A DNA stretch of 64,000 nt from positions 339,966-403,965 of the forward strand of contig KN834755.1 in the NCBI GenBank assembly GCA_000827265.1, given 5' to 3'. Source of the DNA: Collybiopsis luxurians FD-317 M1. Lineage: Eukaryota; Basidiomycota; Agaricomycetes; Agaricales; Omphalotaceae. The notes beneath the pieces were generated by a model, which ran no database searches, had not been told where the DNA came from, and saw only the letters and a program-made list of their open reading frames with translations. Positions 45,166 through 55,701 of the stretch are shown here, one piece after another (the first letter of the stretch is position 1; the number at the start of each line of letters is the position of its first letter). Both the position numbers and the translations under genes were made by a program.

Positions 45166-46264
45166 CGATTGATTATGAGTGCATGGTGTAATGAAATGCC
45201 GAGTTTTTGTGGCGGTGAATTCTGTGCCTGATCCTTTACAGGCAGTTTTATATCAATGGTGTAATATTCATGACACAAAGTAATGTATAAAAGCTGTCAC
45301 AATAATAAATTACAAACCATTTTAAGTCTAGACTAAGTTGGGGTGGCAGCACATGAGTCACCAGATACTAATTGGTGCCACTGCGCAGGGCATGAGCAAC
45401 CACCACGCAGCAGTGTTGGCCCACTACCAACGGCAGGGTGTCAAGTGAGGAGCAGGGCAAGATGGCAGATGTTATGAAGGATGAAGACTGGGTGATTGAA
45501 CTTGATGATGACTGCTATGAATCTGAGCCTGAGGATAAGGTGTAATCTGTGATACATGTATTCATTGTTGCAAGCTGAAGTCACTTACCTTATTTGTATG
45601 TTCACCGCTCGAGAGTGTGTAGGGCAGTTAAAAATTTACTGCGCGGCAAAATGCAAGCAGTGTTAAGTAGCATCCGCAGGATTGGGACATCGAATTTAAA
45701 TTTGTAAAAATCATTTATTGAATTGACATACTTTGCCTTCCATGACGATTGCACATATGTCCCTCTATCCTGACACTTCTCCTTGTGAAACATGCAACTG
45801 CATCCCCAGAACCCTCTCTCTGGTACCTCTGACTCTTTCGATGATGTTATACAATAGTAGACATGATCACTGTATATTCTGCTTTCATGCTATGCTGCAT
45901 TAGGTTTGTGGTCATGCCTCAAACAGTCTGGATGAGTCTCCCGCGACTCGTACAGAGGGCCGGGTTACCCGAAGAAAATGGAGATGTATATGATCAATCA
46001 CAGCAGCGATGATGGTTGGGAATAGCAAACGTAAACTCGCGGCGTGAAGTAGCCGTTCGAACAAGAGAAGAGAGGAGAATGCCATGATGACAACGACATC
46101 AATAATCTCATCGTATGCATTCATCAAGTAGATCATGATTATTTGAATAGCGGTGACTAGAGCGCCTGTGCAAACTGTTTTATGGGAGGCCAAAATCTGA
46201 GATCCTTCTTTCCTTTGACCTAAAGCTTTCTCGCTCATCCTCCTTTCAGTGCAGTAGCACGATA
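45166..46264. other. Spacer; from about 45650 part of a duplicated block
   Basis: No gene seen. From about 45650 the sequence matches 53535 onward (shared words agtagcatccgc, ttgccttccat, acgattgca). This is the left part of a block that also contains P3 and T2, or P4 and T3. Confidence 0.5.
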
Positions 46265-46976
46265 ATGTCAAACTCAACAGAAGATTTAGTTGAATTTGAG
46301 ATCTTTATAGGGTCTCCTTTTATCCTGTTAGTGGTGAGCTTATCTAACCAATTTGGGTGTCACCCAGTAGGACACTCAATGATGTTTCCACCTACTATCT
46401 AGTTTGAAATATTCTTTTATGGCAAGTGCTCAGACTATTGATAGAGAAATATAGTGTGATTAGACCTCTACATAGGAACACATGCAATCATTTTTGGTCT
46501 ATACATATACCTTCAAGTTCAGCAACAAGGACGGCATCAAGCATCTATTCTCCTATTGCTTCTTAGTACGGCATCTGTAGCCCTCCCGATGTTGAGTTTT
46601 GTGGAGTAGAACTTGCTGGCCCTGCTACAGGGGCCATTAGCAATTGCTGAAATTGAGAATTCCAATGACAAATTTAATAGGCTGATTGACAGGCAGGGGT
46701 CACTGACAGTTTTGAATGACAACCTCATGTATACATTTTTTGGTTTCCTATTTTTGATAAACTTGTAGCTGAACTAATACTTCTCCATGTCAGTACTGCA
46801 TTGAGGGGGATCTATGCTGCTGCAAAGTGAGTATCCCTGAGATCCCCCTCTCTCATTCCTATTAATAAAAAATTGACAATGCCATGACCATTTATAGTAC
46901 CATTGGGGATGCCCTACTGGTCAGTGTAAATATGTTATTCTAAAATCTGTGGTCTTTATCTGGAAAAGTCCTTTTT

Positions 46977-47097
46977 TCCCTGAGAGCCGGGCTGACCTCA
47001 GTGATCCCAGGGGTCTCCTGAGGCTGTTTCAGCATATCCTTGGGTGTATTCTTAGGCGGGCCCCAAGCTGCCACGGCCTACCCTCGGCCCTCAGGGA
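46977..47097. repeat. Short interspersed repeat R, copy 1
   Basis: A 121-base unit bounded by tccctgagagcc and ggccctcaggga, which are inverted repeats of each other with one mismatch. It contains cctcagtgatccca and ccccaagctg. A second copy is at 54921-55054. Confidence 0.7.
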
Positions 47098-47452
47098 ATA
47101 AGGGTGTTTTATCTGATGTTTCATCTGGAAAAGTACTTAAAGCCTAGGCAGCCTAGGCAAGTACTGAAATCCTGAGGACTCCCAGGATATTGGCCAATTT
47201 CTAGGAACCCTCAGGCACTCTAGGTTGCTCAGGTTACCTGGGATTCCCAGATTTTGAGCCAATTCCTAGGCTCCCTGGGAGATATCTGAAGTATCCTCAG
47301 GAGTCCCTGAAGGCTTCCTGGGGATCCCTGGGGATCCCTGGGACAGAGGTATTTCAAATAATACATATAATACAAAATTATATTTTAAATATATAGTTAT
47401 GTATTAGTCTTGGATAATTCCACAATAAAAACCTTTATTTGGACTGCAAATT

Positions 47453-47800
47453 NNNNNNNNNNNNNNNNNNNNNNNNNNNNNNNNNNNNNNNNNNNNNNNN
47501 NNNNNNNNNNNNNNNNNNNNNNNNNNNNNNNNNNNNNNNNNNNNNNNNNNNNNNNNNNNNNNNNNNNNNNNNNNNNNNNNNNNNNNNNNNNNNNNNNNNN
47601 NNNNNNNNNNNNNNNNNNNNNNNNNNNNNNNNNNNNNNNNNNNNNNNNNNNNNNNNNNNNNNNNNNNNNNNNNNNNNNNNNNNNNNNNNNNNNNNNNNNN
47701 NNNNNNNNNNNNNNNNNNNNNNNNNNNNNNNNNNNNNNNNNNNNNNNNNNNNNNNNNNNNNNNNNNNNNNNNNNNNNNNNNNNNNNNNNNNNNNNNNNNN
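47453..47800. other. Assembly gap (348 N)
   Basis: Run of N within the AT-rich core of the insertion in P3. Open frames through it are artefacts. Confidence 0.99.
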
Positions 47801-49293
47801 ATAATTCATTGTATAAACACTATATATATGTTTATAGGTCTTGTACTATACTAATATACTATACTATACTTGAGTATATTAACTTAATACAAAGCTTATA
47901 CTACTATATTATAGTATAAGATAATGTATTGTAAGTTGTTAACTAACAAGAATTCACAGTCACTATAATACAATATACAATATCCAAAATATAGTACTAA
48001 AACTACTTCAGTATAAGAGATTAAGATAAGAGTAATACCTACAGTACAACAAGAGGTAGAGTGAGTATAAGAAGAGACCAAAGAATATTATAATTTTGTG
48101 TTCATATTGTGAGGCCCTCAGGATGCCTCAGAGATACCCAGGGCTCTCCAGAGAAGCTCAGGGAAGCACAGGGAAATTCAGGCTACCTTGAAAAAACTGA
48201 GTTTCCAAAGAATTGGGGGGGTGTCTCTTGGCACCCTCAATGCCCCCAGGATACCCAGGCCACCCAGGCACCCTAGACACCCTCAAACTTCTTCAAGTTA
48301 GTTTATAGGTGCCAAGGCTTTAGAGTATTTTTCCAGATGTTCCTGAACTGTTTTACAATATTTGTTCAGTTATATCGCAGCTATATCTTGTGGTCCTCAG
48401 AGAAGTGGATGATATTTGTCCTTGGCATAATATTCACTATAAATGCAGGTAGGTGATGATTGCTCATTTTGAAGGATGAATGGCTCTTGGGGCTCTACTC
48501 ATAAATCACCACATAGGAATGGCCTTTGCATCTGTATTTTTTGAAGCAAGGTCAAACCATATCTCATCTATAGAGGACTTGAGCACATCATTAAGATCAG
48601 AAGGATCCCTATTTGATGCATTCTTAGCAGTGAATCTCCTCCACAACTTTATCTTGACAGGACATATCGGTAGGAAGTCTATCAGAATATAAAAGGGCTA
48701 CCCAGGGCCCCTTTCTGATTGCAAAAATTTAGCGGCAGGGCTCGGGCGGATATCCCGCAACACCCAGAAGTATCTGGGCTTTGATTTATCCAGCGACAAG
48801 AGAATGACTAGGAATATTGCAATGGCGTTTGTCTGATTTTGTATTAGAAATGAATACTCATTTTAGCTGATTCCTTTTCTGTTCCAAGTCTGGAATCTGG
48901 TTTATTGTATCCTCTAACTTTGATTGGTTGCGGCATTGTTTCAGGCATCCACTCTTATGGTTTTCGAGATGCACTCCCACTAGCAGTGGAATCAATATTG
49001 ACTCTTATCGTGGTACGAGCAGTCTATCATTTTACAATAGAGTACTTATAGTAACTCAGCGATTGCAGGGAATTGCTCCTACATTGATCATGGTCAGAGT
49101 TGACTTTGGTATCAGCATTGAGGTCACTTCCAGTCCCAACTCCGACGACGTTGTTCGCAGAAATCTGAACCTAGCGGATCCGGAAGAGCAGTCGTTGCCA
49201 CATTTGCATCCCTGTCTACAAGATTTGGAGACCCACAGCCTTTCCTGCTTGCTTTACGCGGAAATAAAAATCACGAAGGCCCCAACACTCTAA

Positions 49294-49658
49294 TATCAAA
49301 TCCCCTACCTCAGAAGTGTCGAACTACTCATCGGCCGGAGGCAGGCCCAACTGCAAGGTGTGGCGACCGGATGCCTTGCAAGGGAGCCTCAAGGCTCCCA
49401 ACCTATGTAAAATGCAAATGTGTTGATAATAATCTTTTGCGCCCACCTTTCCATGACCCTTTGTATTCTGTTCAAGTTTAATTTATTACAATTATGGACA
49501 TTCAAAATGACCAGTTTCAACCTGATGCACTTCCAAATTGGCCTGTCAAATTGGATGAAAGTTGGGAATGATACATTAGTAACTAGATAAAGTACAGTTC
49601 TTGGTAGAAGGAATGAAGGCTAGTCCACGATAAATATATGAATACCCAGATTCTGCAA
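49294..49658. other. Convergent 3' spacer between P3 and T2
   Basis: Matches 55445-55701 between P4 and T3 (shared word gtttaatttattacaat). Probably holds 3' untranslated regions. Confidence 0.5.
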
Positions 49659-50897
49659 TCAGATTCGAATCCCAGGTATGGAGAATAACTGCCTCAAAAT
49701 TTCTCTATCGGCCTGTCGATGAATTCGATCATGAAGATCTCTCGAGGTTGTATCATCCACTTGATCGAATCCCCACTTAGCAATAATCTCTGCCAATTCA
49801 CAAAGAGTCGTCATCTTCTTGAAGATCCCTTCCGTTATGGTGCTTGTTAGGAACTGAAGCTCAGCTTCATTCTCTGCGATCAGATTCGACTCTTGCACCT
49901 GCGTTCGGGCAATTTTAAGTACGTCCTCAAACGTGCCCTCTGGAAAAATGAGAAACGCGGCTAGGCAGAATGAAGCAGAGGCAATATCGTCTAGAAGAGC
50001 ATCCCTTGCTTCAGCCATGGTCTTGCCAAGGCGCAGCCGATACTGAATTCTTGACTCTGCCCAATTTTTGAAATTCCTCAAAAGCGATGTGCGCATTCCT
50101 TCTCCTCGATGGTCTCCACAATACCAGTAGTCGTAGCGACATTGTGGCCAAACGAGTCGGCGCGTGTTTTCGCTCGCGGTGTGGTTCTGGTAGAACCATA
50201 ATGGAAGGGGAAGGTTCAGACCGGGAAAGACTGTTATGGTGGTGAATGGCTCAGCAAATATGATGGTATTTTTGATTGCAGAACGTGGGATCATCCCGTA
50301 CACCATGATTTCTTGGGGAGAATTAGTCCAATGCGACGCGATTTCGTCGTCCATCTGGTTCGTCAGGTGTAACAACTCCATCCCATAATAGACAATTCTT
50401 CCTCTCAAAGACTTTTCATATTCCAACAGCTTTCGCAAGTCGATAACGGATACCATGATGATCTGCGCTCGGTCTTTATCGTTGATTCGCATCCTGTTCC
50501 TTTCGATAGCCTCTCCCAGAGCCCATGTCCACGACGGCGAGCTAGAGATCCAGGGGAATATCCTACCTAGACGTGGAGCAGATCGTCTATGGAAATTCCG
50601 AATATGCACTGGAATTGAACTTCGAAGAGGAAGATTGTTAAAGTTTAGAGGCAAGACTTTCTGAAAGATGTCATTTTGAATTTCTACACCGGATTTTTCG
50701 ACGTATTGTCGAGCGATAAAGCCGTATTGGAGGTCGTCAATGACGTAGGAGCGGTCATCGTGGACGCGATAGAGGAATGGGTGGGTTTTGAGCATGGTTT
50801 GGAATTTGTGAGGGGGGACATCGCGGATGTCAGGGAATGCAGAAGTTTCGGGGTTGTCAATGGTGTAAGTAAAGGGGGGTGTCGCTGGGGCGGCCAT
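49659..50897 (-). CDS. DUF7587-like protein T2
   Basis: Intact single-exon frame of 412 residues, very close to T3. Order: FTYTIDNPETSAFPDIRD, THPFLYRVHDDRSYV, FPWISSSPSWTWALGEAIER, SVIDLRKLLEYEKSL, VYYGMELLHLTNQMDD, SPQEIMVYGMIPRSAI, WPQCRYDYWYCGDHRGEG, DDIASASFCLAAFLIFPEGTF and a helical C-terminus. Compared with T1 it lacks about 60 residues at the C-terminal end. No signal peptide. It is convergent with the broken 7-TM gene P3 and upstream of the broken S2. A TATA-like word lies about 90 bases upstream. Function unknown; see the finding on the ADP-ribosyltransferase-like motif layout. Confidence 0.75.
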   Translation of the reverse strand: MAAPATPPFTYTIDNPETSAFPDIRDVPPHKFQTMLKTHPFLYRVHDDRSYVIDDLQYGFIARQYVEKSGVEIQNDIFQKVLPLNFNNLPLRSSIPVHIRNFHRRSAPRLGRIFPWISSSPSWTWALGEAIERNRMRINDKDRAQIIMVSVIDLRKLLEYEKSLRGRIVYYGMELLHLTNQMDDEIASHWTNSPQEIMVYGMIPRSAIKNTIIFAEPFTTITVFPGLNLPLPLWFYQNHTASENTRRLVWPQCRYDYWYCGDHRGEGMRTSLLRNFKNWAESRIQYRLRLGKTMAEARDALLDDIASASFCLAAFLIFPEGTFEDVLKIARTQVQESNLIAENEAELQFLTSTITEGIFKKMTTLCELAEIIAKWGFDQVDDTTSRDLHDRIHRQADREILRQLFSIPGIRI

Positions 50898-52486
50898 GTT
50901 ACTTCCCTAACGGTAGTACGATGGCGGGTGTGGGGGAAGAGTGACGCGAGGGGGTGAAGGTGCCATCAAATTATCAGACACCCGTTATATAAGAATGTAC
51001 ACGTACAATTTATTTAACAGCTTTGACACGAGAAAATCTCGTGCACTGCGTTCAGGCGCAAATGATAAGTTGTAGCAATGACAATTTCGAAAGAATGTTG
51101 CCGCTACAGAATGGACTCATTGAACTTTTCATTGAACTTTCTTTGACGTGTATATAAAATGTGCAAAAGACCACTTGAAGGCCACCGCCATACCATGTCA
51201 GATGGATGCGCTGACATAGCGGAATGGCTGCAGAGGTAAGCCGTAGCTAGTCGCATTTCTCGGCACATTAACCGGGACTTAGTGTGCTGACGTGAAACTG
51301 GTACTCGTATCAAAGATCGATGTCGTACATACTAGGCCGTCACTCTTTCAAAATTCAAGCGGGTTCCTTACAGTCCACTGATCGATTTGCGGAGCTGTAT
51401 ATGCATAATCTCCATTAAGAGCTGATTCATTTGACGTGCAGAGAGGTGGAAGTAGGAGAGCGGACTAGTGGCATGGGACATCTGAGCGCCTATTTTCTCT
51501 TCCCCTTTCCGTCAACCAGTACCGTCAACCATACGTTCATCTTTTGTTTACGTGCAGCCATCCAAATCTGATTTTAAGCAAACACTCCGTAGTGCTAGAA
51601 GTTTACCCCAAACATACCCTCTAATTTGCGATACGGAGGACACTCCGACGACAATCCTCCTTTGAAAAGGTCGAAACTCATCACCGAAATCTTGAACGGT
51701 CCCAGATATTGTGATGCCACTATCACGCGTAGTCGAAGTTCACCATATCAAATGATTATGATATCCGATTCTATTAGGTTTTGGGAATCTCCTGTGCAAA
51801 GGTGCGTAGTAGACATTTCTGGTGTGCATACTAGTCCACCCTGAATTGCTCTGATTTAGAGGTTCGCCTTCTCCTTCTCCTTTCCGGCGGCGCTATCCAG
51901 GACGCCCCAATCCAGAAGACCAATATGATTTCTCATCAATATTCGTTATCGCAGATTATGCCGAACGAGACTACTTTCTTTATCTTTTTGTAACATAAGG
52001 AAGAGATTTTGAAGATGGTGTTGGAAACTATTCGCAGTCCAAACGAAGCACTTATGGAGCAGCTATCAAAGGAAATAAAGTGATACAAGACAGCTTATCG
52101 GTGGTGACCTGGTCTGAATCCTGTTCATGTTTTTCTTTATCAATAATTTACGCTAAATGTTCGTAGAATGCATGTTCCATTAATGTCACGGTTCCAATCT
52201 GTCGACGCGAGACCTGGGGAGATGGATGTTTGTCCGATGTGGCTTCAACCGAAGGTGAGCATTGATACAGATACTCCCAGATCAACGACTGCGTTCCCAA
52301 CAACACGGACAGTCGCCTATAAACTGAGATGAGCTTTGTTTCGGGTTCCAGCCTTACCTTACCAGAGATCAATCCGTTCCAAGAAATTCAATTACGTATC
52401 ACAATATACACATACTGGACTTCGAAGTATAGGACTATGACGAAGGTACTGAAAACTTTGTTCGAACCAGCTCTCCTTCAACGCGG
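50898..52486. other. Non-coding block shared with 36.5-37.3 kb
   Basis: The first 400 bases match the region upstream of T3 (56920-57270). From about 51478 the sequence matches the block upstream of S1's 3' end (36545 onward). The switch between the two homologies near 51350-51478 marks a rearrangement joint. No gene is seen. Confidence 0.5.
50985..50993 (-). promoter_or_regulatory. TATA-like box upstream of T2
   Basis: Reverse strand reads cttatataa about 90 bases upstream of the T2 start. T3 has gcataaaagg at the same relative position (57005-57014), which supports the call. Confidence 0.3.
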
Positions 52487-53168
52487 TCATTCACCCGAGA
52501 TCGGTTCTAACACTTCAGCAACTTTCGATAAAAGTAACCTTGCCTCATTTTGTAAATGTAAGAGACTTGCCATCCCACTTTCGAGTTGTTCCATGCAAAC
52601 ACTCGCGCATAGATGACCGAAGCTGAAAGGTTTCTCTGCCAAGAGCTGCGGGCTGATGCTCCCTTTGACCGTGAGAGCAGAATTTGCGAGGTCCCAAAAC
52701 TGGACCTCGAGCTGTTTCACATCCGAGATAATAATTAGTGACATCTCTACTTGAAAGTGAAGCAGATCCCTTTCACCAGAGCAACCGAACAGCAAAGGAA
52801 TTCAATCTTTCGGATAAGGAAATACATACCTGCCTGGAACAGCGCTAACCGCCTGGTGAAAATCCTGTAGGTTTTCTGCTGCCGCAGGAGATTCCTTGTA
52901 AAAGTGCCTCATTTCGTTGGCCTGACGGATGTATAGTAAGCAGATTTCAAAATATGACCTTTTTGAAATCACACTCACCGAATCGTTGACAAGATCAAAC
53001 GTCAGATGTTAACACTGCGTTGTAAGATTTGCAGACGATTTCCTCGCGTAAGGTAGAGGCAGCATCGGTTTTGATTGACGAGAGCCCGGAAGCCTCGATT
53101 GAAGTGACCCGCACGAGGACTGCTATAACAAAAGTCACGAGGAAGAGGAATGCTCAAACACGTCTCAT
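52487..53168 (-). pseudogene. Broken copy of the small secreted protein gene, S2
   Basis: Paralogue of S1. The start codon at 53168 is kept (MRRV) but codon 5, TTA in S1, is TGA. The splice acceptor just before the ATG has changed from cag to cac, and the signal-peptide exon contains further frame shifts. The later exon is better preserved (VEMSLIIISDVKQLEVQFWDLANSAL, LLHLQNEARLLLSK). Confidence 0.8.
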
Positions 53169-54190
53169 TGTGTAAAATCGCAGCCTGGATCTAGAAAAAG
53201 ATAAGATTGCGGCAAAACCCGAAACAACTTACCTGTTAGAAGAGAGCTCTTTCGGCTCAGGTGGTGAATGTTAAAGTTTGGAAAAGTAAGGAAAGCAAGG
53301 AAGGGGAGAGGGCTTTTATGGCGGAGGGCCAGCGCATATCCGCAAAGCGATTACAAAATGAGACTGTTCTCGCTTCCTTTGCTCCAAAACCAAAGCCACT
53401 TTGTTTTCCAAAGCCAGATTTTTCAGCTTCTGGAACCATCTACACTCTCATCTTTCGCTAGTGTGCCGAGAACTTCGGTCAACGCAAAAGCAGCGACTCG
53501 GAGATAGCCGATTTTATTTCTGGTACTCCTTTGGCGCTTTCAGTAGCATCCGCGCCGGGATTGGGGATCCGGATTTAAATTTAAGAAAAATATTTATCGA
53601 AACGACATACGTTGCCTTCCATAACGATTGCATGTATGCCCTTCTGTCTTGATGATTCTCCCTGTGAGTGTGCAACTGCATCTCAGAATCCTCTACCTGG
53701 GACCTGGTAACCCTAGCTAGTTCAATGTTATACTAATAGACTAATGGACATGACACAGTTGCTGTAGATTCTACTTACATATTACGTGTGTGTGTTTATC
53801 CCTCAAACAATCTGGACAAGTCTATTGCAACTCGTACGGAGAGCGGGCTTAGCGAATAAGAGTAAAAGAAAATGGAGATATGCAAGTGTCCACGAGCAGA
53901 GGATCAATCGCAACAGCGACGATTGTTGGGAATAGCAAATGTAGACTCACAACGTGTGTTAGCCGTACAAACAAGGCATGTCAGATTGGTGAAGCAGGAC
54001 AAGAGAGGAGAATGCTACGATGACAGCGGTATTTTGACCCCATCCTATACATTTACCATGACTATAATTTGAAGCCGGCGTCTAGAGCACAGCCTGCGCA
54101 AGCTATTTTATGGAAGTTTAAAATCTGAGATGCTTCCTTTCTTTGAGGCATCTCTCTCTATTACGCTCCTCTGAGTGCAGTAGCACAATA
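53169..54190. other. Spacer; from 53535 matches 45650 onward
   Basis: The first part corresponds to the region upstream of S1 (38000-38370), including a TATA-like counterpart. From about 53535 the sequence matches the P3 upstream block, so another rearrangement joint lies near 53510-53540. Frames at 53257-53652 are remnants of S upstream sequence, not genes. Confidence 0.5.
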
Positions 54191-55444
54191 ATGTCAGACA
54201 CACCGGAAGATTTGATCATTTTCAATGACTATATACGGTCTCCTTTCATCACGTTAATGGTGAGTTTATGATTATCTAGCCAGTTTGGATGGCAGCAAGC
54301 GGGGCCGAGACATTTACGACGTGGCCATTCATCTAGTTTGAGATATTCTTTTACGGTCAGTGCTCAGACTATTAATAGAGAAATATAGCGTGAGTTAACC
54401 TCTACACAGGGGCATACGCAATAATCTTCGGTCTATACATATACCTTCAAGTTCAGGAACAAGGACGGCATCACTATTATCAAGTGTCTATTTCCCTCCT
54501 CTTTCTTCTCAGCACAGCATCTGTAGTTCTCTCAATGATGGATTTTGTGAAGCAGAACTTAATGGCCCTGTTACAAGGGCCTTTAATCGCTGCGATTGAT
54601 AATTCCAATGGCAATCTTGATAGGCTTATTGAAAGCCAACACTCACTGTTATTTTCGGATGTCAAACTTATGTACGTACTGTTCATTCTTTGGACTGCTA
54701 CCTTTGTTGATCTCGTGCCTGAACTGATATTTTTTCCCTCAGGACCGCATTGAGGGGGATTTATGCAGCCGCAAAGTGAGTATTCAGATGTCTCCCTCCC
54801 CCAATCCTATCAATCAAGAATCGAAAATACCATTCATAGTACAATTGGGGACGCTCTACTGGTTAGTGTGGTTACATTCATCCCAGAATCTGTGCACTTC
54901 ATCTACAAAGATACTTTTGTTCCCGAGAGCCAGGCCGGCCTCAGTGATCCCAAGGGTCCCCTGAGGCTGCTTCAGGATATCCTGAGGTTACCTATGATTG
55001 AGAGCTAGTAAGCTACTCTGAGGCTCGCCCCAAGCTGGCCTTGGCCCTCAGGGAATAAAGGTCTTTTTTCAGATGTTACCGCAGGGAATTGCTCCTACAT
55101 TGATCATGGTCAGAGTTGATTTAGGAATCAGCATTGAGACCACTTCCAGTACCAACCCCGATCATGTTGATCGCGGAAATCCAAGTTTAGCTGATCTGGA
55201 AGAGCAGCCGTTACCCCATTTGCATCCCCGTCCACAAGATTTGGAGACACCCCAACCTTTCCTGCTTGCTTTACGCGGGAGGAAAGATCGAGAATATCCC
55301 AATGCTCTCCTATTAAATCTCCTACCTCAGAAGTATCAAACCATTCACCGACCGGCGGCTGGTCCAACTGCAGGGGCCAATGACCAGATGCCTCGCAAGG
55401 GAGCCTCAGGGCCCCCTGAGCAGACTCAAACACAGATGTGTTAA
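54191..55444 (+). pseudogene. 7-TM membrane protein copy P4, internally deleted
   Basis: Start at 54191 (MSDTPEDLIIFNDYIRSPF). Exons FEIFFY, AYAIIFGLYIYLQVQEQGRH, VSISLLFLLSTASVVLSMM, ALRGIYAAA and TIGDALLVS are intact and cleanly spliced. Then the gene jumps into repeat R (54921-55054) and resumes only at GIAPTLIMVRVDLGISIE (55081), so hydrophobic segments 4-7 are gone. The repeat may have mediated the deletion. A short two-helix protein could still be made if splicing adapts, but the family fold is lost. Confidence 0.8.
54921..55054. repeat. Short interspersed repeat R, copy 2
   Basis: Same boundaries as copy 1 (tcccgagagcc ... ggccctcaggga) and the same internal words (cctcagtgatccca, ccccaagctgg), with a somewhat different middle. 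It sits at the same exon junction in P4 as in P3. Confidence 0.7.
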
Positions 55445-55701
55445 TATTCTTTTGCGCCCAACTTTCCATGAGCCTATGTATGTTATTCGAGTTTAATTTA
55501 TTACAATAATTGATGTTCGAAATAATCAGTTTTGACCTGATGCAAATTCTGAATCGGCCTGCCGAATCAGATGGATGTTGGCAATAATACATAAGAAACT
55601 AGATATAGTATGAGTGGAGGTAGAAGGATCGAAGGATAGGTTAATCGACAATAAATATGAGAATATCGCAGAAAGCCCAGGCTCTGCAATTACATTTGAA
55701 T

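Larger units (their letters stand above)
46937..48365. mobile_element. Composite insertion of CCTCAGG-rich and AT-rich sequence in P3
   Basis: Compared with P2, the DNA between the IGDALLV exon and the SRKW exon is foreign. Its outer parts (46977-47345 and 48110-48290) are dense in palindromic words such as CCTGAGG, CCTCAGG, CCTAGG and CCCAGG. Its core (47346-48100) is over 75% A+T with runs of tatata and contains the N gap. No target duplication was resolved. The left end also occurs at 54921-55054. Confidence 0.55.
46265..49293 (+). pseudogene. 7-TM membrane protein copy P3, interrupted
   Basis: Plus-strand copy starting at 46265 (MSNSTEDLVEF). The second hydrophobic exon (AIIFGLYIYLQVQQQGRH) is present but a CAG has become TAG at 46607-46609. 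Exon IGDALLV is followed by about 1.4 kb of foreign sequence including an assembly gap. The gene then resumes at about 48370 with a degenerate form of the YxIW.SRKW exon, NLLHNFILTGHIG, ISRNTQKYLGF, LESGLLYPL and GIAPTLIMVRVDFGISIE, ending at 49293. It is clearly non-functional. Confidence 0.8.

Noticed and set aside
47410..47919. Open frames across the second N gap
   Set aside because: Same reason; the flanks are AT-rich with no coding signal.
51181..51260. tRNA-like words near 51200 and the matching site at 57200
   Set aside because: No cloverleaf or GTTC-A-type T arm could be drawn; the similarity comes from block duplication.
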